From positions 1 through 64,000 of the forward strand of contig NZ_FOKA01000013.1 in NCBI RefSeq assembly GCF_900111925.1: a stretch of DNA of 64,000 nt. Reading direction: 5' to 3'. The notes below the pieces were generated by a model. That model was not told the origin of the DNA, made no database searches, and saw only the letters and a list, made by a program, of their open reading frames with translations. Position numbers and translations under genes: made by a program. This DNA is from Cellulomonas marina (GTDB lineage: Bacteria > Actinomycetota > Actinomycetes > Actinomycetales > Cellulomonadaceae). Positions within the stretch are counted from its first letter, which is position 1. Each line of letters begins with the position of its first letter. Below, piece by piece: positions 25,356 through 33,538 of the stretch.

Positions 25356-26690
25356 ATGACCACCACGCCGACCGCCGCCCGCCGTCCCGACCGACGCCTC
25401 GTCGTCGTCGTGCGCGCCGACCCGGTGATCTGCGGCCACTCGGGCGAGGCGCGCAACCTCGCCGAGGCCGCGCTGGACCGCGGGTTCGACGAGGTGCGGA
25501 TCCTCACCTGGCCGCTGGACGTCCTCGAGCGCTCCGGCCTGCCGCTCAAGCCGCTGGACCGCGTGCTGCCCTACCGCGAGGGGGTCGTCGTCGAGCGTCC
25601 CGCCCCGGTCGGGGACTACAAGGTGCCCGACGGTCGCTGGCTGGCCGGGCTGACCGGGCGGCTCGTCGAGCTGTTCACCGACGGGGTGCCCACGGTCGCC
25701 GTGTCGCTGTACCTGAGCCCGCACGCCGTGGCCGTGGCGGACGCGGCGAGGATCGCGCGCGGCACCGGCCTGCCGGTCGACCTCGTGACCGTGGCGGAGG
25801 CCGTCGGGTCCGACGTCACGAACGTCGTGCGCGCCGCCGTGGCGGAGGACCGGTTCGGCGCGGCCGCGCACGTGCTCACGGCGTACCTCGACCACGACGT
25901 CGTCCTCGCGGTGTCCCGGTACACCGCCGAGCTCGTCGTCGCCGAGGCCGCGGCCGTCGACGCCCGGCACGGCACCACCTTCGCCGCCCGGCTGTCCGAG
26001 CGGGTCCAGGTCTCGTACCCCGCCATCGACGTCCGGCCGTACCTCGAGCTGGACCCGGCGCGCACGGACGAGGTGCTGGCCGCCCGTGGGCTGCAGCGGG
26101 ACGGGTACGTCCTGTTCCTCTCGCGGCTCATGCCCGCCAAGGGCGTGGAGGACCTCATCGAGGCGTTCGGGCTGTCGCGCGCGACGCAGGGCGTCGAGCT
26201 CGTCGTCGCCGGCACGGGGCCGCAGGCGGGGCTGTACCGGGAGCTGGCGGCCGCGTCCCCGCGCGCCGCGCACATCCGCTTCCTCGACGACGTCGACGAC
26301 GAGGAGAAGCGCCACCTCATGGCTGCCTGCGCCGCCTACGCGCTGCCCAGCAAGCCGCTGCCGGAGTTCGTCGAGACGTTCGGCATCGCGCTGGCCGAGG
26401 TCATGCTGGCCGGCGGTGGCCCCGTCATCACGACGACGACGGGCGGTATCGGCGAGGCCGTGGGCGACCACGCGATCCTCGTCCCCGTCTCCGACCCCCC
26501 GGCGCTGGCCGCGGCGCTGGACCGCGCGGTGACGATGCCCGGCCTCGAGCGGGAGGCGCTCCTGGCCGGTGCCCGCGAGCACGCCCGCCAGTTCGACCGC
26601 GAGCCGGTCCTGGACGCGATCCTCGAGGCCGTCGACGCCGTGCGCCCGTCCCCGGCGCCCGCCGCGCCGCTGGCGGTGCCCGTGCTCTAG
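25356..26690 (+). CDS. GT4-type glycosyltransferase
   Basis: 444 aa, ATG 25356 with GAGGA upstream. GT-B fold: N-terminal donor/acceptor half to ~residue 230 ('VICGHSGEARNLAEAAL') and C-terminal 'YVLFLSRLMPAKGVEDLIEAF', 'LVVAGTGPQAGL', 'ALPSKPLPEFVETFGIALAEVMLAGGGPVI' with the E-x7-E nucleotide-sugar signature. Acceptor and sugar unknown; next to a mannosidase, a mannosyl or glucosyl donor is plausible. No membrane segments. Confidence 0.9.
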   Translation: MTTTPTAARRPDRRLVVVVRADPVICGHSGEARNLAEAALDRGFDEVRILTWPLDVLERSGLPLKPLDRVLPYREGVVVERPAPVGDYKVPDGRWLAGLTGRLVELFTDGVPTVAVSLYLSPHAVAVADAARIARGTGLPVDLVTVAEAVGSDVTNVVRAAVAEDRFGAAAHVLTAYLDHDVVLAVSRYTAELVVAEAAAVDARHGTTFAARLSERVQVSYPAIDVRPYLELDPARTDEVLAARGLQRDGYVLFLSRLMPAKGVEDLIEAFGLSRATQGVELVVAGTGPQAGLYRELAAASPRAAHIRFLDDVDDEEKRHLMAACAAYALPSKPLPEFVETFGIALAEVMLAGGGPVITTTTGGIGEAVGDHAILVPVSDPPALAAALDRAVTMPGLEREALLAGAREHARQFDREPVLDAILEAVDAVRPSPAPAAPLAVPVL

Positions 26691-26707
26691 GGCCGGTGTG
26701 CGTGCGG

Positions 26708-26713
26708 TAGAGT
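26708..26713 (+). promoter_or_regulatory. -10 box of the tRNA-Pro gene
   Basis: TAGAGT 24 nt upstream of the mature tRNA 5' end, a normal distance for a short 5' precursor. Confidence 0.5.
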
Positions 26714-26737
26714 CGTCGCGCTCCCTGCGGGGAGCGG

Positions 26738-26814
<77 letters not shown>

Positions 26815-26815
26815 C

Positions 26816-26849
26816 AGGGCCTCGATCTGCTTACGCAGGTCGGGGCCCT
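26816..26849 (+). terminator. Rho-independent terminator after tRNA-Pro / island left end
   Basis: A 15-bp stem (26816-26830 with 26835-26849, two G-T pairs) and a 4-nt loop ttac, followed by attggtt. It separates the tRNA from the island and faces the end of the integrase remnant from the other side. Confidence 0.85.
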
Positions 26850-26855
26850 ATTGGT

Positions 26856-27155
26856 TCACGGCACGAGGAAGCGCGACGCCGCCTGCACCGAACTTCTGGT
26901 CCCCATTGAGTCCCACCAGGCCGAGAACGCCCCGCCGGCGTCCCTAACGGCGCCGTGATCGGGGTACAGGTAGCGCGCCGTGGCAGCCGGATCGTGGTGG
27001 CCCGCGACGCGCTGCAACACGTAGAGCTGCACGCCGCTGTCCGCCATCCACGTGAACGCGGTGTGCCGCAGACCGTGGCGGACGAGCGCCGGGTAGCCGA
27101 GCCGGCTCACGAGCTCGCTCCAGCTCGTCGCGAGCATCGGTGGAGAAACTGCCAC
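26856..27155 (-). pseudogene. tyrosine integrase, C-terminal remnant
   Basis: Only ~100 codons remain of a protein normally 350-400 aa. The catalytic C-terminus is readable: 'RHGLRHTAFTWMADSGVQLYVLQRVAGHHDPAATARYLYPDHG', where the HGLR, GHHD and Tyr of 'TARYLY' are the HxxR, H/W and nucleophile sites (quoted as segments of one continuous stretch 27000-27090). A stop codon lies three codons upstream of the GTG at 27155, and no N-terminal arm-binding or core-binding domain is found further upstream. This probably was the island's own integrase; location beside attL is typical. Confidence 0.85.
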
Positions 27156-27225
27156 GTACTCCTAGCAGTCACCGAAACCGATCTAGTGGGCGATCTCTTA
27201 CTTGCCGCCTGATCGAATGACTGGT

Positions 27226-29127
27226 TTACGAAAGCGTCGGTGCAATACCGATATCGACCGGATGACGGTGGTCAGAGCCGTCCACCATGACTCCGGTTAG
27301 TGGAACGTGGTGGTAGTCCTCGACCCAGATTGCCTTGGGTCGCGGGCTCGTCCTTGCGCGATGCTCGACCGCTATCGAGACTGGCAAAGTGTAGCCATGC
27401 GAATGGTGAGCAACATCTGCGATTCCGTGCAAGCGATCTACGAAACCCGCGGGCAGGTCGCCGGTCTCCACGTCTACCTCGATTGCGAGGTGCTGACTCC
27501 GGTCGTGTCGAACCCACAGGAGCAAGCCATCGGGATGACGCACCGCGATTAGCCACGCGCCTCGATCGTCCGGCACCCGAACCCGCGCCGTTTGATCCCG
27601 TCTGGTACGCCTCCATGACTCGCGCCAACGTTGGAAAGTCTCAGTCCACGCGACCTCAGACGCATCATTTTGCAGATTGCGAACACGGTTCGTGTACGCA
27701 TTGCGTTTCCGCAAGCCCGTCTCACCGGCCAGGGCCAGCGCTGTTCGCGGATACTTCTTCAGGATTTCCGGGCTGGCCAGACGATCACAGAAGAACGCCA
27801 CAAGCTCGTTGACACCAAAGAAGGATTGGCGACTCTCATCGAGATTAGGCCTGTACGCGGCATGAGCCACCCGGTGCCGGAGGGCGGCTACGTCTTGTGC
27901 CCAGACTCCGATCGGGTTCCGAGCCTTAACGTCCCACGGTCTGAGAAGACGAGCCGGCAAAAACGCGCGAGCTCGCGCGTCGAGACCCTCAAGCCAATCC
28001 CTTGCTACGTACTCAGGGAGCTGACCTTCCTCCCACATAAGGTGCAGAATGAGTTCGTCGATCAGCGACTCAGCGGATATTCCAAGGAGCAGCGCGGCGA
28101 GCCGGTAGTCCCCGAGCCGCGTCAGCGCGACGTGCGCTTCTCGGTGCACGTCCAAGTGAGCAGCAAAAGGCCCATCGTCGATTCTATGCCGCGCGTCGTT
28201 TACCGTCTGCATCTCATCATCAGTGAAGGGCTCTGGCACGTGGAGATGCTCCGTGTTGGGATGTGTCGCGAGAAGGACCGTATGCGCCCCGCCATCCGGA
28301 CGGCCGATCCCACCCGCAAAACGAATCACTACGGGCACGACAAGCGGGAGGCGCTCAAGGGAAGCGATAACAGTAGGCGATCGCCGGACAGCCTGTGCGG
28401 CACGCTGTATCGTTCGCAGTTCTGTCAGCGCAATATCCAACGCCGCTCGAAGGCGTCGCTCTACGAGTTCACTGTCGGGCGCCATCCCTTCCGGGAACTT
28501 GCGCCATTGCCACATAGAAATCTCATCTGGAAATATCCGATCCGACTCCAGCGGCCCGAAAGGCGCATCTCCGCCCGTGCCGCGTGTGAGTGGGCTTTCG
28601 AGATCCGGCAACTCTCCGATGATGCGCAGCCCCACGCGGCATTCGGCGACCGTTACTGCGCCCAACCCGATATCCCGGAGGCCAGGCGCGCCGGCGCTTC
28701 CCTCAACGTCGAACTGGTCGAGAGCGTTCCTCTTCTCCTCCGTTGTGAGCCGCGGCCCGGCGACAACATGAGCTAGCCTCATGGCCGGTTCAAGGCCGAG
28801 CCGTAGGCCGGCGTCACTGAAGGTCTGGTGAAACTGAATCGACGTTACAAGTGCGTACTTGTTCGACCAGTTGACCGGTCCATTTTCGGCGTCATCCGCA
28901 GCGAATGCGTCACGGCACATCATGATCGCCGACTGGTCTGCGCGTTGCAACCACAACTCGTCCAGCCACGGCTCGAGAATGCGAATCGCCGCTTGTTCAA
29001 GCCGCCTGTAGGTCGGGAGAATGCTCGAGTCTGGAAGTGGGATCGGGTCGGGAAGCGGGACAAGAAAGGTCGCAACGAGTTCGCACGGATGGACCACGGT
29101 CCACTCGCTGTCGTCAGCCTCGTTCAC
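27226..29127 (-). CDS. 633-aa island protein with HEPN-like RNase motif
   Basis: Starts at GTG 29127, with GAGGATGG at good spacing, and ends with TAA. I recognise no named family. Residues 1-320 hold mixed alpha/beta sequence with no known motif. Residues ~325-430 are helical and contain 'LLLGISAESLIDELI' and, at 417-422, RHRVAH, i.e. the R-x4-H active-site signature of HEPN ribonucleases, preceded by a polar 'NPIGVWAQDVAAL' helix as in ApeA-like HEPN domains. Residues ~490-633 form another segment ('AWLIAVRHPDGLLLWVRHD'). No signal peptide or membrane helix. HEPN assignment rests on one motif and helix context, so RNase activity is inference. Neighbours are PIN and ParA genes. Confidence 0.75.
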   Translation of the reverse strand: MNEADDSEWTVVHPCELVATFLVPLPDPIPLPDSSILPTYRRLEQAAIRILEPWLDELWLQRADQSAIMMCRDAFAADDAENGPVNWSNKYALVTSIQFHQTFSDAGLRLGLEPAMRLAHVVAGPRLTTEEKRNALDQFDVEGSAGAPGLRDIGLGAVTVAECRVGLRIIGELPDLESPLTRGTGGDAPFGPLESDRIFPDEISMWQWRKFPEGMAPDSELVERRLRAALDIALTELRTIQRAAQAVRRSPTVIASLERLPLVVPVVIRFAGGIGRPDGGAHTVLLATHPNTEHLHVPEPFTDDEMQTVNDARHRIDDGPFAAHLDVHREAHVALTRLGDYRLAALLLGISAESLIDELILHLMWEEGQLPEYVARDWLEGLDARARAFLPARLLRPWDVKARNPIGVWAQDVAALRHRVAHAAYRPNLDESRQSFFGVNELVAFFCDRLASPEILKKYPRTALALAGETGLRKRNAYTNRVRNLQNDASEVAWTETFQRWRESWRRTRRDQTARVRVPDDRGAWLIAVRHPDGLLLWVRHDRSQHLAIEVDVETGDLPAGFVDRLHGIADVAHHSHGYTLPVSIAVEHRARTSPRPKAIWVEDYHHVPLTGVMVDGSDHRHPVDIGIAPTLS

Positions 29128-29173
29128 GAAGCCATCCTCACATAACGGCTACCAGCACGCCACCTACCTGGGT

Positions 29174-29202
29174 GATAATGTGCAACTTGATTGCGCATTA
29201 TC
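29174..29202. promoter_or_regulatory. operator-like inverted repeat upstream of the HEPN-motif gene
   Basis: Arms gataatgtgcaa (29174-29185) and ttgcgcattatc (29191-29202), complementary at 11 of 12 positions, around a 5-nt spacer. It is 47-75 bp upstream of the GTG at 29127 on the minus strand, where a promoter would lie, and is strikingly A+T-rich for this genome. Likely a dimeric regulator site or a promoter with operator; no regulator gene is present in the island. Confidence 0.65.
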
Positions 29203-29271
29203 GAGTCGTTGCGTCGAGTTGCTGCATCTGTTGCTGCATCCGGCTGCCGATTTCGGCTCTCGTGTATCAAG

Positions 29272-29304
29272 GCGCCGGTTTCGCCGGCGCGCGCCTGCGG
29301 GCGC
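29272..29304 (-). terminator. hairpins between PIN and HEPN-motif genes
   Basis: A 7-bp stem (29272-29278 with 29284-29290, loop tttcg) directly followed by a 5-bp one (29291-29304). They lie ~90 bp past the PIN stop on the minus strand, with a weak T-rich stretch after them. May terminate or attenuate read-through from the ParA-PIN pair. Confidence 0.5.
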
Positions 29305-29390
29305 CGCTTACGCGCCGTCCTCGGCCCCGCGCAGTCTGCCGGGAGCGCGGGTGAGAATCCTCCAACTGAGTGGTTTCCTCCCGGTGAGGC

Positions 29391-30311
29391 TCAGCTCGCG
29401 TCATCCGCGTTCGCTTCCTTGATCCAGTCGAAGTCGGACAGGTCGACCGCGAGCGCTGTGCCAGTTGCAGGGTCGAATGTTATCCACCCCTGCACGGTGC
29501 TAGTCGCCGCGAATCCAGCTGCTTCCAGGCGAGTCGCTGCATGGAAGTTGAGCAACCCCTTGCCATCAACCTCGTACGCCGCGCCCACCGAAGGGGACAA
29601 CAACTCCGGTGTCGTTTCCACGTCGTCGGCCGACTCTCCCTCTAGAACTACGAACAGTAGCGCTTCTGAGAGGAGTTGCGATGCGGCTAGGCCGTTCACC
29701 ATACCCCAGTTCATCTCCGGCGCCACGATGCTGGGAGCGATTTGATCCAGAAGGGCCTTCATGGTTGGGACGTAGAGGACGGAACCGGCCAAACCGTCGA
29801 GCTCAGCCTCCAGATCTGGAAGGAGGCTAGTCTTCCCGAAGTCATTGGAATTCTGTGTAACGAGGTATACCGTTGCGCCAGCCCGCGCAAGCCGTACCGC
29901 CGACAGCCAGATGGCAGAGTCCCGAGCTCCGACTCCTCTTCTCGCGGGTGGGAGCCTAGCTGCCTCTCGCCGTAACGCTTCCTTAGCGTCATCACCATGG
30001 AGCTCCAAGACCGAGAATTTCGCTTCCAGCTCACGGGCGAAAGCAGCGACCAGGTCTTCCACATCTGGGATGTAGAGCGGCTCCAGTTCAGTCAAGCGAG
30101 AAACTGCGGCGTGTCCCTTTCGGAGTGCCTCTACCGCCTCGGCGGCCGCCTCGCGCCGCCGGTTAAGCACTTCGTGCCGGATAACTTCCGTAATGGCCAA
30201 CTCGATGCCCTTCGCCCGACAGATGCGGGTGACAGCCCGCCAGTAGGCGCTGTCTGGTGACCCCTGTGTCGGCAGTACGTTCGTGTCGCAGATGACAACA
30301 CTGCGACTCAT
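29391..30311 (-). CDS. PIN-domain putative ribonuclease (DUF4935-like) with C-terminal extension
   Basis: 306 aa from the ATG at 30311 that overlaps the ParA stop (ATGA). PIN acidic residues are in place: Asp9 in 'VVICDTNVL', Glu47 in 'TEVIRHEVLN', Asp131 in 'GARDSAIW', and Asn156-Asp157 in 'LVTQNSNDFG'. Longer than VapC toxins (~130 aa); the inserted helices between Glu47 and Asp131 fit DUF4935-type PIN proteins, and residues ~175-306 are an unassigned C-terminal domain. No VapB-like antitoxin gene adjoins it. Likely Mg-dependent RNase; translationally coupled to the ATPase, so they probably act together. Confidence 0.85.
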   Translation of the reverse strand: MSRSVVICDTNVLPTQGSPDSAYWRAVTRICRAKGIELAITEVIRHEVLNRRREAAAEAVEALRKGHAAVSRLTELEPLYIPDVEDLVAAFARELEAKFSVLELHGDDAKEALRREAARLPPARRGVGARDSAIWLSAVRLARAGATVYLVTQNSNDFGKTSLLPDLEAELDGLAGSVLYVPTMKALLDQIAPSIVAPEMNWGMVNGLAASQLLSEALLFVVLEGESADDVETTPELLSPSVGAAYEVDGKGLLNFHAATRLEAAGFAATSTVQGWITFDPATGTALAVDLSDFDWIKEANADDAS

Positions 30312-31318
30312 GCGACGGACTCTGGCGATTGCACTTCACCTAGCCGCGCCATAATGGTCAGCGCCAGTTGCTGGAAGTCAGATTCAGTGTCACGCGCGCG
30401 TGTGTATTGTGACCCGCGCGCTTCTGAACCGCTCAGTTCGAAGATGGCTGCATTCGCTTCTTGCGCCATGGGAACCAGGCTCGACAAGTTTCGCACTGTG
30501 CCGATTTCGCCTGGGCCGCTCGGGGTCGCAACGCCTTCAGCTCGCAGTTTTTCGACGACACTATCATGGTAGGCGGTGGGTATGTCGTCGAGCCATCTCT
30601 GAAAAGCGGCCGCGGGAGCGCTGCGGTAACTGGCGAACTGTTGGCTGACGTAACCAAGTGGCGACGGGGTCCCTGTGAAGAGGCCTTCCGGGAAGGCTTC
30701 AAGTACCCCAGTGCGCTGGCCCTGTGAGAGCGCAACCTTCCACTCTGCAATCCAGTCGGCCAGGCTCCTGCCCACGCTTGGCAGTGCCGTGAGGGAAAAC
30801 AAGTCTGGGGCGAGGGGGAGCACAAATCCACTAGAGCCAAGAAGCACCACCCGATTGAGAGGCCCAACGCTTGGGCCTACGTCAACGAAGGCGACATCCG
30901 CTTCTACGCTGCTAGCCACCTGCAAAATCATGCGTTGCAGCGCCGTTGTCCGCTGAAATCCTTGATAGCGTCCGGCGAGGCTGTCGGTCCACGCTTGCGA
31001 CAACGTTTCCTCATACTCGCTGAGTCTGATGTGTCCAGGTAGGATCCACACGTTGTCTCGAATCTCCGCCGGCGTCAGTTCACGCGGCTCCCCGGATCCT
31101 TGGATGACCGGCACCAGGGCATGGTAGCTAGTGCTCTGTCTTTCGACGATGTCCTCATACGTGACCGCATCGATAGCAGTGCCTGTGAGATTTGTTTGGG
31201 CGTCAGCATCGACGAGCAGAACACGCTTCCCCGTCCGCCCCAAGGCGATAGCAACGTTGAACAGCAGTGTTGTCTTGCCCACGCCGCCCTTGTGATTGAA
31301 GAACGAGATGATGTCCAC
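30308..31318 (-). CDS. orphan ParA/MinD-type ATPase of the island
   Basis: 336 aa from GTG 31318 with GAAGGA upstream. Deviant Walker A 'NHKGGVGKTT' (residues 8-17), switch I region 'VDADAQTNLTG' and Walker B-like 'VAFVDVGPSVGPLN' are intact. There is no ParB, no centromere-like repeat cluster and no replication gene nearby, so plasmid partition is unlikely to be its present job. The middle ('LVPVIQGSGEPRELTPAEIRDNVWILPGHIRLSEYEETLSQAW' region) is as in ParA-like ATPases with effector partners. Overlap with the PIN gene suggests an ATPase-nuclease pair. Confidence 0.88.
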   Translation of the reverse strand: MDIISFFNHKGGVGKTTLLFNVAIALGRTGKRVLLVDADAQTNLTGTAIDAVTYEDIVERQSTSYHALVPVIQGSGEPRELTPAEIRDNVWILPGHIRLSEYEETLSQAWTDSLAGRYQGFQRTTALQRMILQVASSVEADVAFVDVGPSVGPLNRVVLLGSSGFVLPLAPDLFSLTALPSVGRSLADWIAEWKVALSQGQRTGVLEAFPEGLFTGTPSPLGYVSQQFASYRSAPAAAFQRWLDDIPTAYHDSVVEKLRAEGVATPSGPGEIGTVRNLSSLVPMAQEANAAIFELSGSEARGSQYTRARDTESDFQQLALTIMARLGEVQSPESVA

Positions 31319-31789
31319 GTAACAGTCCTTCGCCCGCCGATGGAATCACGCCACCGTGCAAGCTCTTGCGCGGGGCGCGTGTGTGCTCGGCTGCACCCTA
31401 CAGGCGCCACCGTTCGCGTTCGCGCAAGCAAAGGTTCACGCGGGCAGAACCGGGCCGCTGGCGATGGCGCCCTGCTTGGGGGGCAGCTCCATGCCGGTGT
31501 GCCGTCTCACGCCGCCGGCCCTCCGCCGAGCATCCGCGCGACTCCGGCCAACCCCAAGGGCGTCTACGGCGTCGCTCCGCGATGGCCTTCGGCCACCCTT
31601 GCCCCTGCCCTGCGTCGTGCTCTTGGGCTCCGCTACGGGTCGGTGGCTCAGCCTGGCCACAGTTGCCCGCCATCCGGATGGGTCTCCGAAAAGGCCCCGA
31701 CGGCGTGCCCGCCACGCGTGCGGAGGTGACCACCGGGCGCGCCGTACATTCGACCGCGAATGGGCGGGGGAGGCCCCGCCGATCTAGGA
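31319..31789. other. 471-bp island gap without a credible gene
   Basis: Several overlapping frames are open but look like GC-driven shadows, with no RBS and Arg/Pro-rich nonsense composition. The end next to the right repeat has two small hairpins: cattcg/cgaatg at 31747-31762 and a G/C one at about 31764-31780. The part near 31319-31360 must hold the ParA promoter, but no clear -10 was found. Confidence 0.6.
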
Positions 31790-31826
31790 GTCAAGGGGTC
31801 GCAGGTTCAAATGCTGTCAGCCCGAC
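31790..31826 (+). repeat. attR-type core
   Basis: Copy of the tRNA-Pro 3' end (36/37 identical to 26776-26812). The rest of a tRNA is absent here, so this marks the right boundary of the island rather than a second gene. Confidence 0.93.
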
Positions 31827-31943
31827 ACCGTGTCTACGACATCAGAGGCCATCGCACCGTCGGTTGCGGCGGCCTCTACCGTCCTCGTCCGAGCTGTCGC
31901 CCCGCGGCCAGGCCACGACAGGGCCGACAGGGTGACACCGGGC

Positions 31944-31949
31944 TAGGTT
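31944..31949 (+). promoter_or_regulatory. leaderless -10 box before the 89-aa gene
   Basis: TAGGTT ending 6 nt before the GTG at 31956, the same geometry as for mqo and the phosphatase gene at 37084. Confidence 0.55.
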
Positions 31950-31955
31950 GACGGG

Positions 31956-32225
31956 GTGAGCGAGCAGCCCGAGGTCATCCGCGACGTCGCGCCGCCGAGC
32001 CCGCTGGGGTGGTGCGCGCGGCACCTGGACCAGGGGACCCTGCGGGCGGCGCTGACGCTGCTCGACGGGACGGCGCTGTGCCGCGAGTGCAACCGCGAGG
32101 CGCACGACGCGCTGCGGGCGGGCGCCGCCGGTGCGGAGCGGATGCTCGGCCAGGTGCAGGAGGCCGTGTTCGGTCAGCTCCAGCCGCCGGGCGGCGCCCC
32201 ACGACGCACGGGCTTCGGGCTCTGA
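31956..32225 (+). CDS. small hypothetical protein with Cys/His pair
   Basis: 89 aa from GTG 31956, first host gene after the island. 'GWCARHLDQGTLRAALTLLDGTALCRECNREAHDALRAGA' shows CxxH...CxxC spacing that could bind zinc, followed by a helix. No family recognised. Its leaderless promoter and host-like codon use support it as a real gene. Confidence 0.7.
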   Translation: MSEQPEVIRDVAPPSPLGWCARHLDQGTLRAALTLLDGTALCRECNREAHDALRAGAAGAERMLGQVQEAVFGQLQPPGGAPRRTGFGL

Positions 32226-32396
32226 CGAGGACGCGTCCGCGCGCGGGGTGCTGGGCGCGGACGCTCCCGTCGTCGTCGTCGTGGTGCGGCGGAGGCGGGC
32301 CGGTGCGACGCTTGTCCGGCCCCGCCGGCAGAGGTGCCGGTCGCGGCCCGCCGGTGCAGAGCCTGCCGGCCTCGCCGTCGAGCGACGGAGACCACC

Positions 32397-33533
32397 ATGC
32401 TGCCGACCACCCGGCGCCGTGCTGCCACGGCGACGCCTCTGCTGCGACCGGGCACCGCGCCCACCGCACCCGCGTCCCCCTCCCCCCTCGTGGCCGACGC
32501 CCTGGCGCTCGCCGCGTTCGGAGCGGCCCCGGTCGCCGCCCCGACGGGACTGCGCACCATGGGCGTCGAGGAGGAGCTGCTCCTCGTCGACCCGCGCACG
32601 GGACGTCCCGTGCCCCGCGCCCCCCAGGCCCTCGCGGCCGCGGCGCTGCTCGCCGCGAGCACGTCGGGCACGGACGCGGGCTCCGGGACCCCCGTCGTCG
32701 CGCCGCCGCTCGGGGCCGAGCTCCAGCAGGAGCAGGTGGAGACCGCCACGCCGCCCCGCACCTCCCCCGACGACCTGCTCGACGACCTCCGCCGGCTGCG
32801 AGCGGCGGCCGACGAGGCGGCGCGCGCCGTCGGTGCCCGGGCCGCGGCCCTGGCCTGCTCGCCGCTGCCGGTCGTCCCCACCCGTGCCCCCGGCGACCGG
32901 TACGACGCCATCGCCCGCGCCTTCGGCATCACGTGCAGCGAGCAGCTGACCTCGGGCTGCCACGTGCACGTGGCCGTCGCCTCGCCGCACGAGGGCGTCG
33001 CCGTCCTCGACCGCATCCGGCCGTGGCTCCCGGTGCTGCTGGCGCTGTCGGCCAACTCGCCCTACCGCGACGGCCAGGACACGGGCTACGCCAGCTATCG
33101 CACGCAGGCCTGGGTCCGGTGGCCGGGCGCCGGCCCGACCGACCTCTTCGGCTCGCCGGAGCGGTACCGCGCGGAGGTCGCGGCGCTGCTGGCGACCGGC
33201 GTGCCGCTCGACGAGGGGATGGTCTACTTCGACGCCCGGCTGTCCGCGCGCTACCCGACCGTCGAGGTCCGGGTGGCGGACGTCTGCCTCGACCCGGCCG
33301 ATGTGGCGCTGCTGGCCGTCCTGTGCCGGGCGCTCGTCGAGACCGCGGCCGCGGAGTGGCGGGCCGGGGAACCCGCCCCCGACGTGCCGACGACGATCCT
33401 GCGCATGGCCGCCTAGCGGGCCAGCCGGTCCGGGCTCGACGACGTGCTGGTGCACCCGCTCGGGCTCGCGCCCGTACCGGCCGTGGAGGCCGTCGCGGCG
33501 CTCCTCGCGCACGTGCGACCGGCGCTGGCCGGT
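32397..33533 (+). pseudogene. YbdK-type carboxylate-amine ligase (glutamate-cysteine ligase 2 family), nonsense + 3' deletion
   Basis: The frame from ATG 32397 reads 'MGVEEELLLVDP', 'QQEQVE', 'CHVHVAV', 'LALSANSPYRDG' and 'ARYPTVEVRVADVCL', all typical of the GCS2/YbdK family. A TAG at 33414-33416 interrupts 'ILRMAA*RASRSGLDDVL', where the family has Trp; homology continues in the same frame through 'VHPLGLAPVPAVEAVAALLAHVRPAL'. At about 33530 the sequence switches to the interior of an M20 peptidase in another frame. So the gene has both a nonsense codon (TGG to TAG likely) and a lost 3' end. The N-terminal ~55 residues before the domain are low complexity. Confidence 0.85.
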
Positions 33534-33538
33534 GGGCC

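Noticed and set aside
22868..25549. 893-codon minus-strand frame opposite the GH92 gene
   Set aside because: Mirror of a well-supported GH92 coding frame; composition is His/Arg/Ala nonsense with no RBS.
27226..27600. VapB-like antitoxin near the PIN gene
   Set aside because: No small DNA-binding ORF precedes or follows the PIN gene; upstream is the ParA-type ATPase.
27300..28776. Plus-strand ORFs opposite the 633-aa island gene
   Set aside because: Antisense to a long minus-strand frame with a good RBS; none has a motif or start signal.
30308..31318. Plasmid partition locus
   Set aside because: No ParB gene, no parS-like repeats and no replication gene; the element is integrated in a tRNA gene.
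31790..31826. Second tRNA-Pro gene
   Set aside because: Only the 3' 37 bases are present, with no D arm or 5' acceptor strand; it is an attachment-site copy.
31356..31935. Overlapping plus-strand ORFs near the island's right end
   Set aside because: They cross the attR repeat, overlap each other and lack RBS or recognisable domains.
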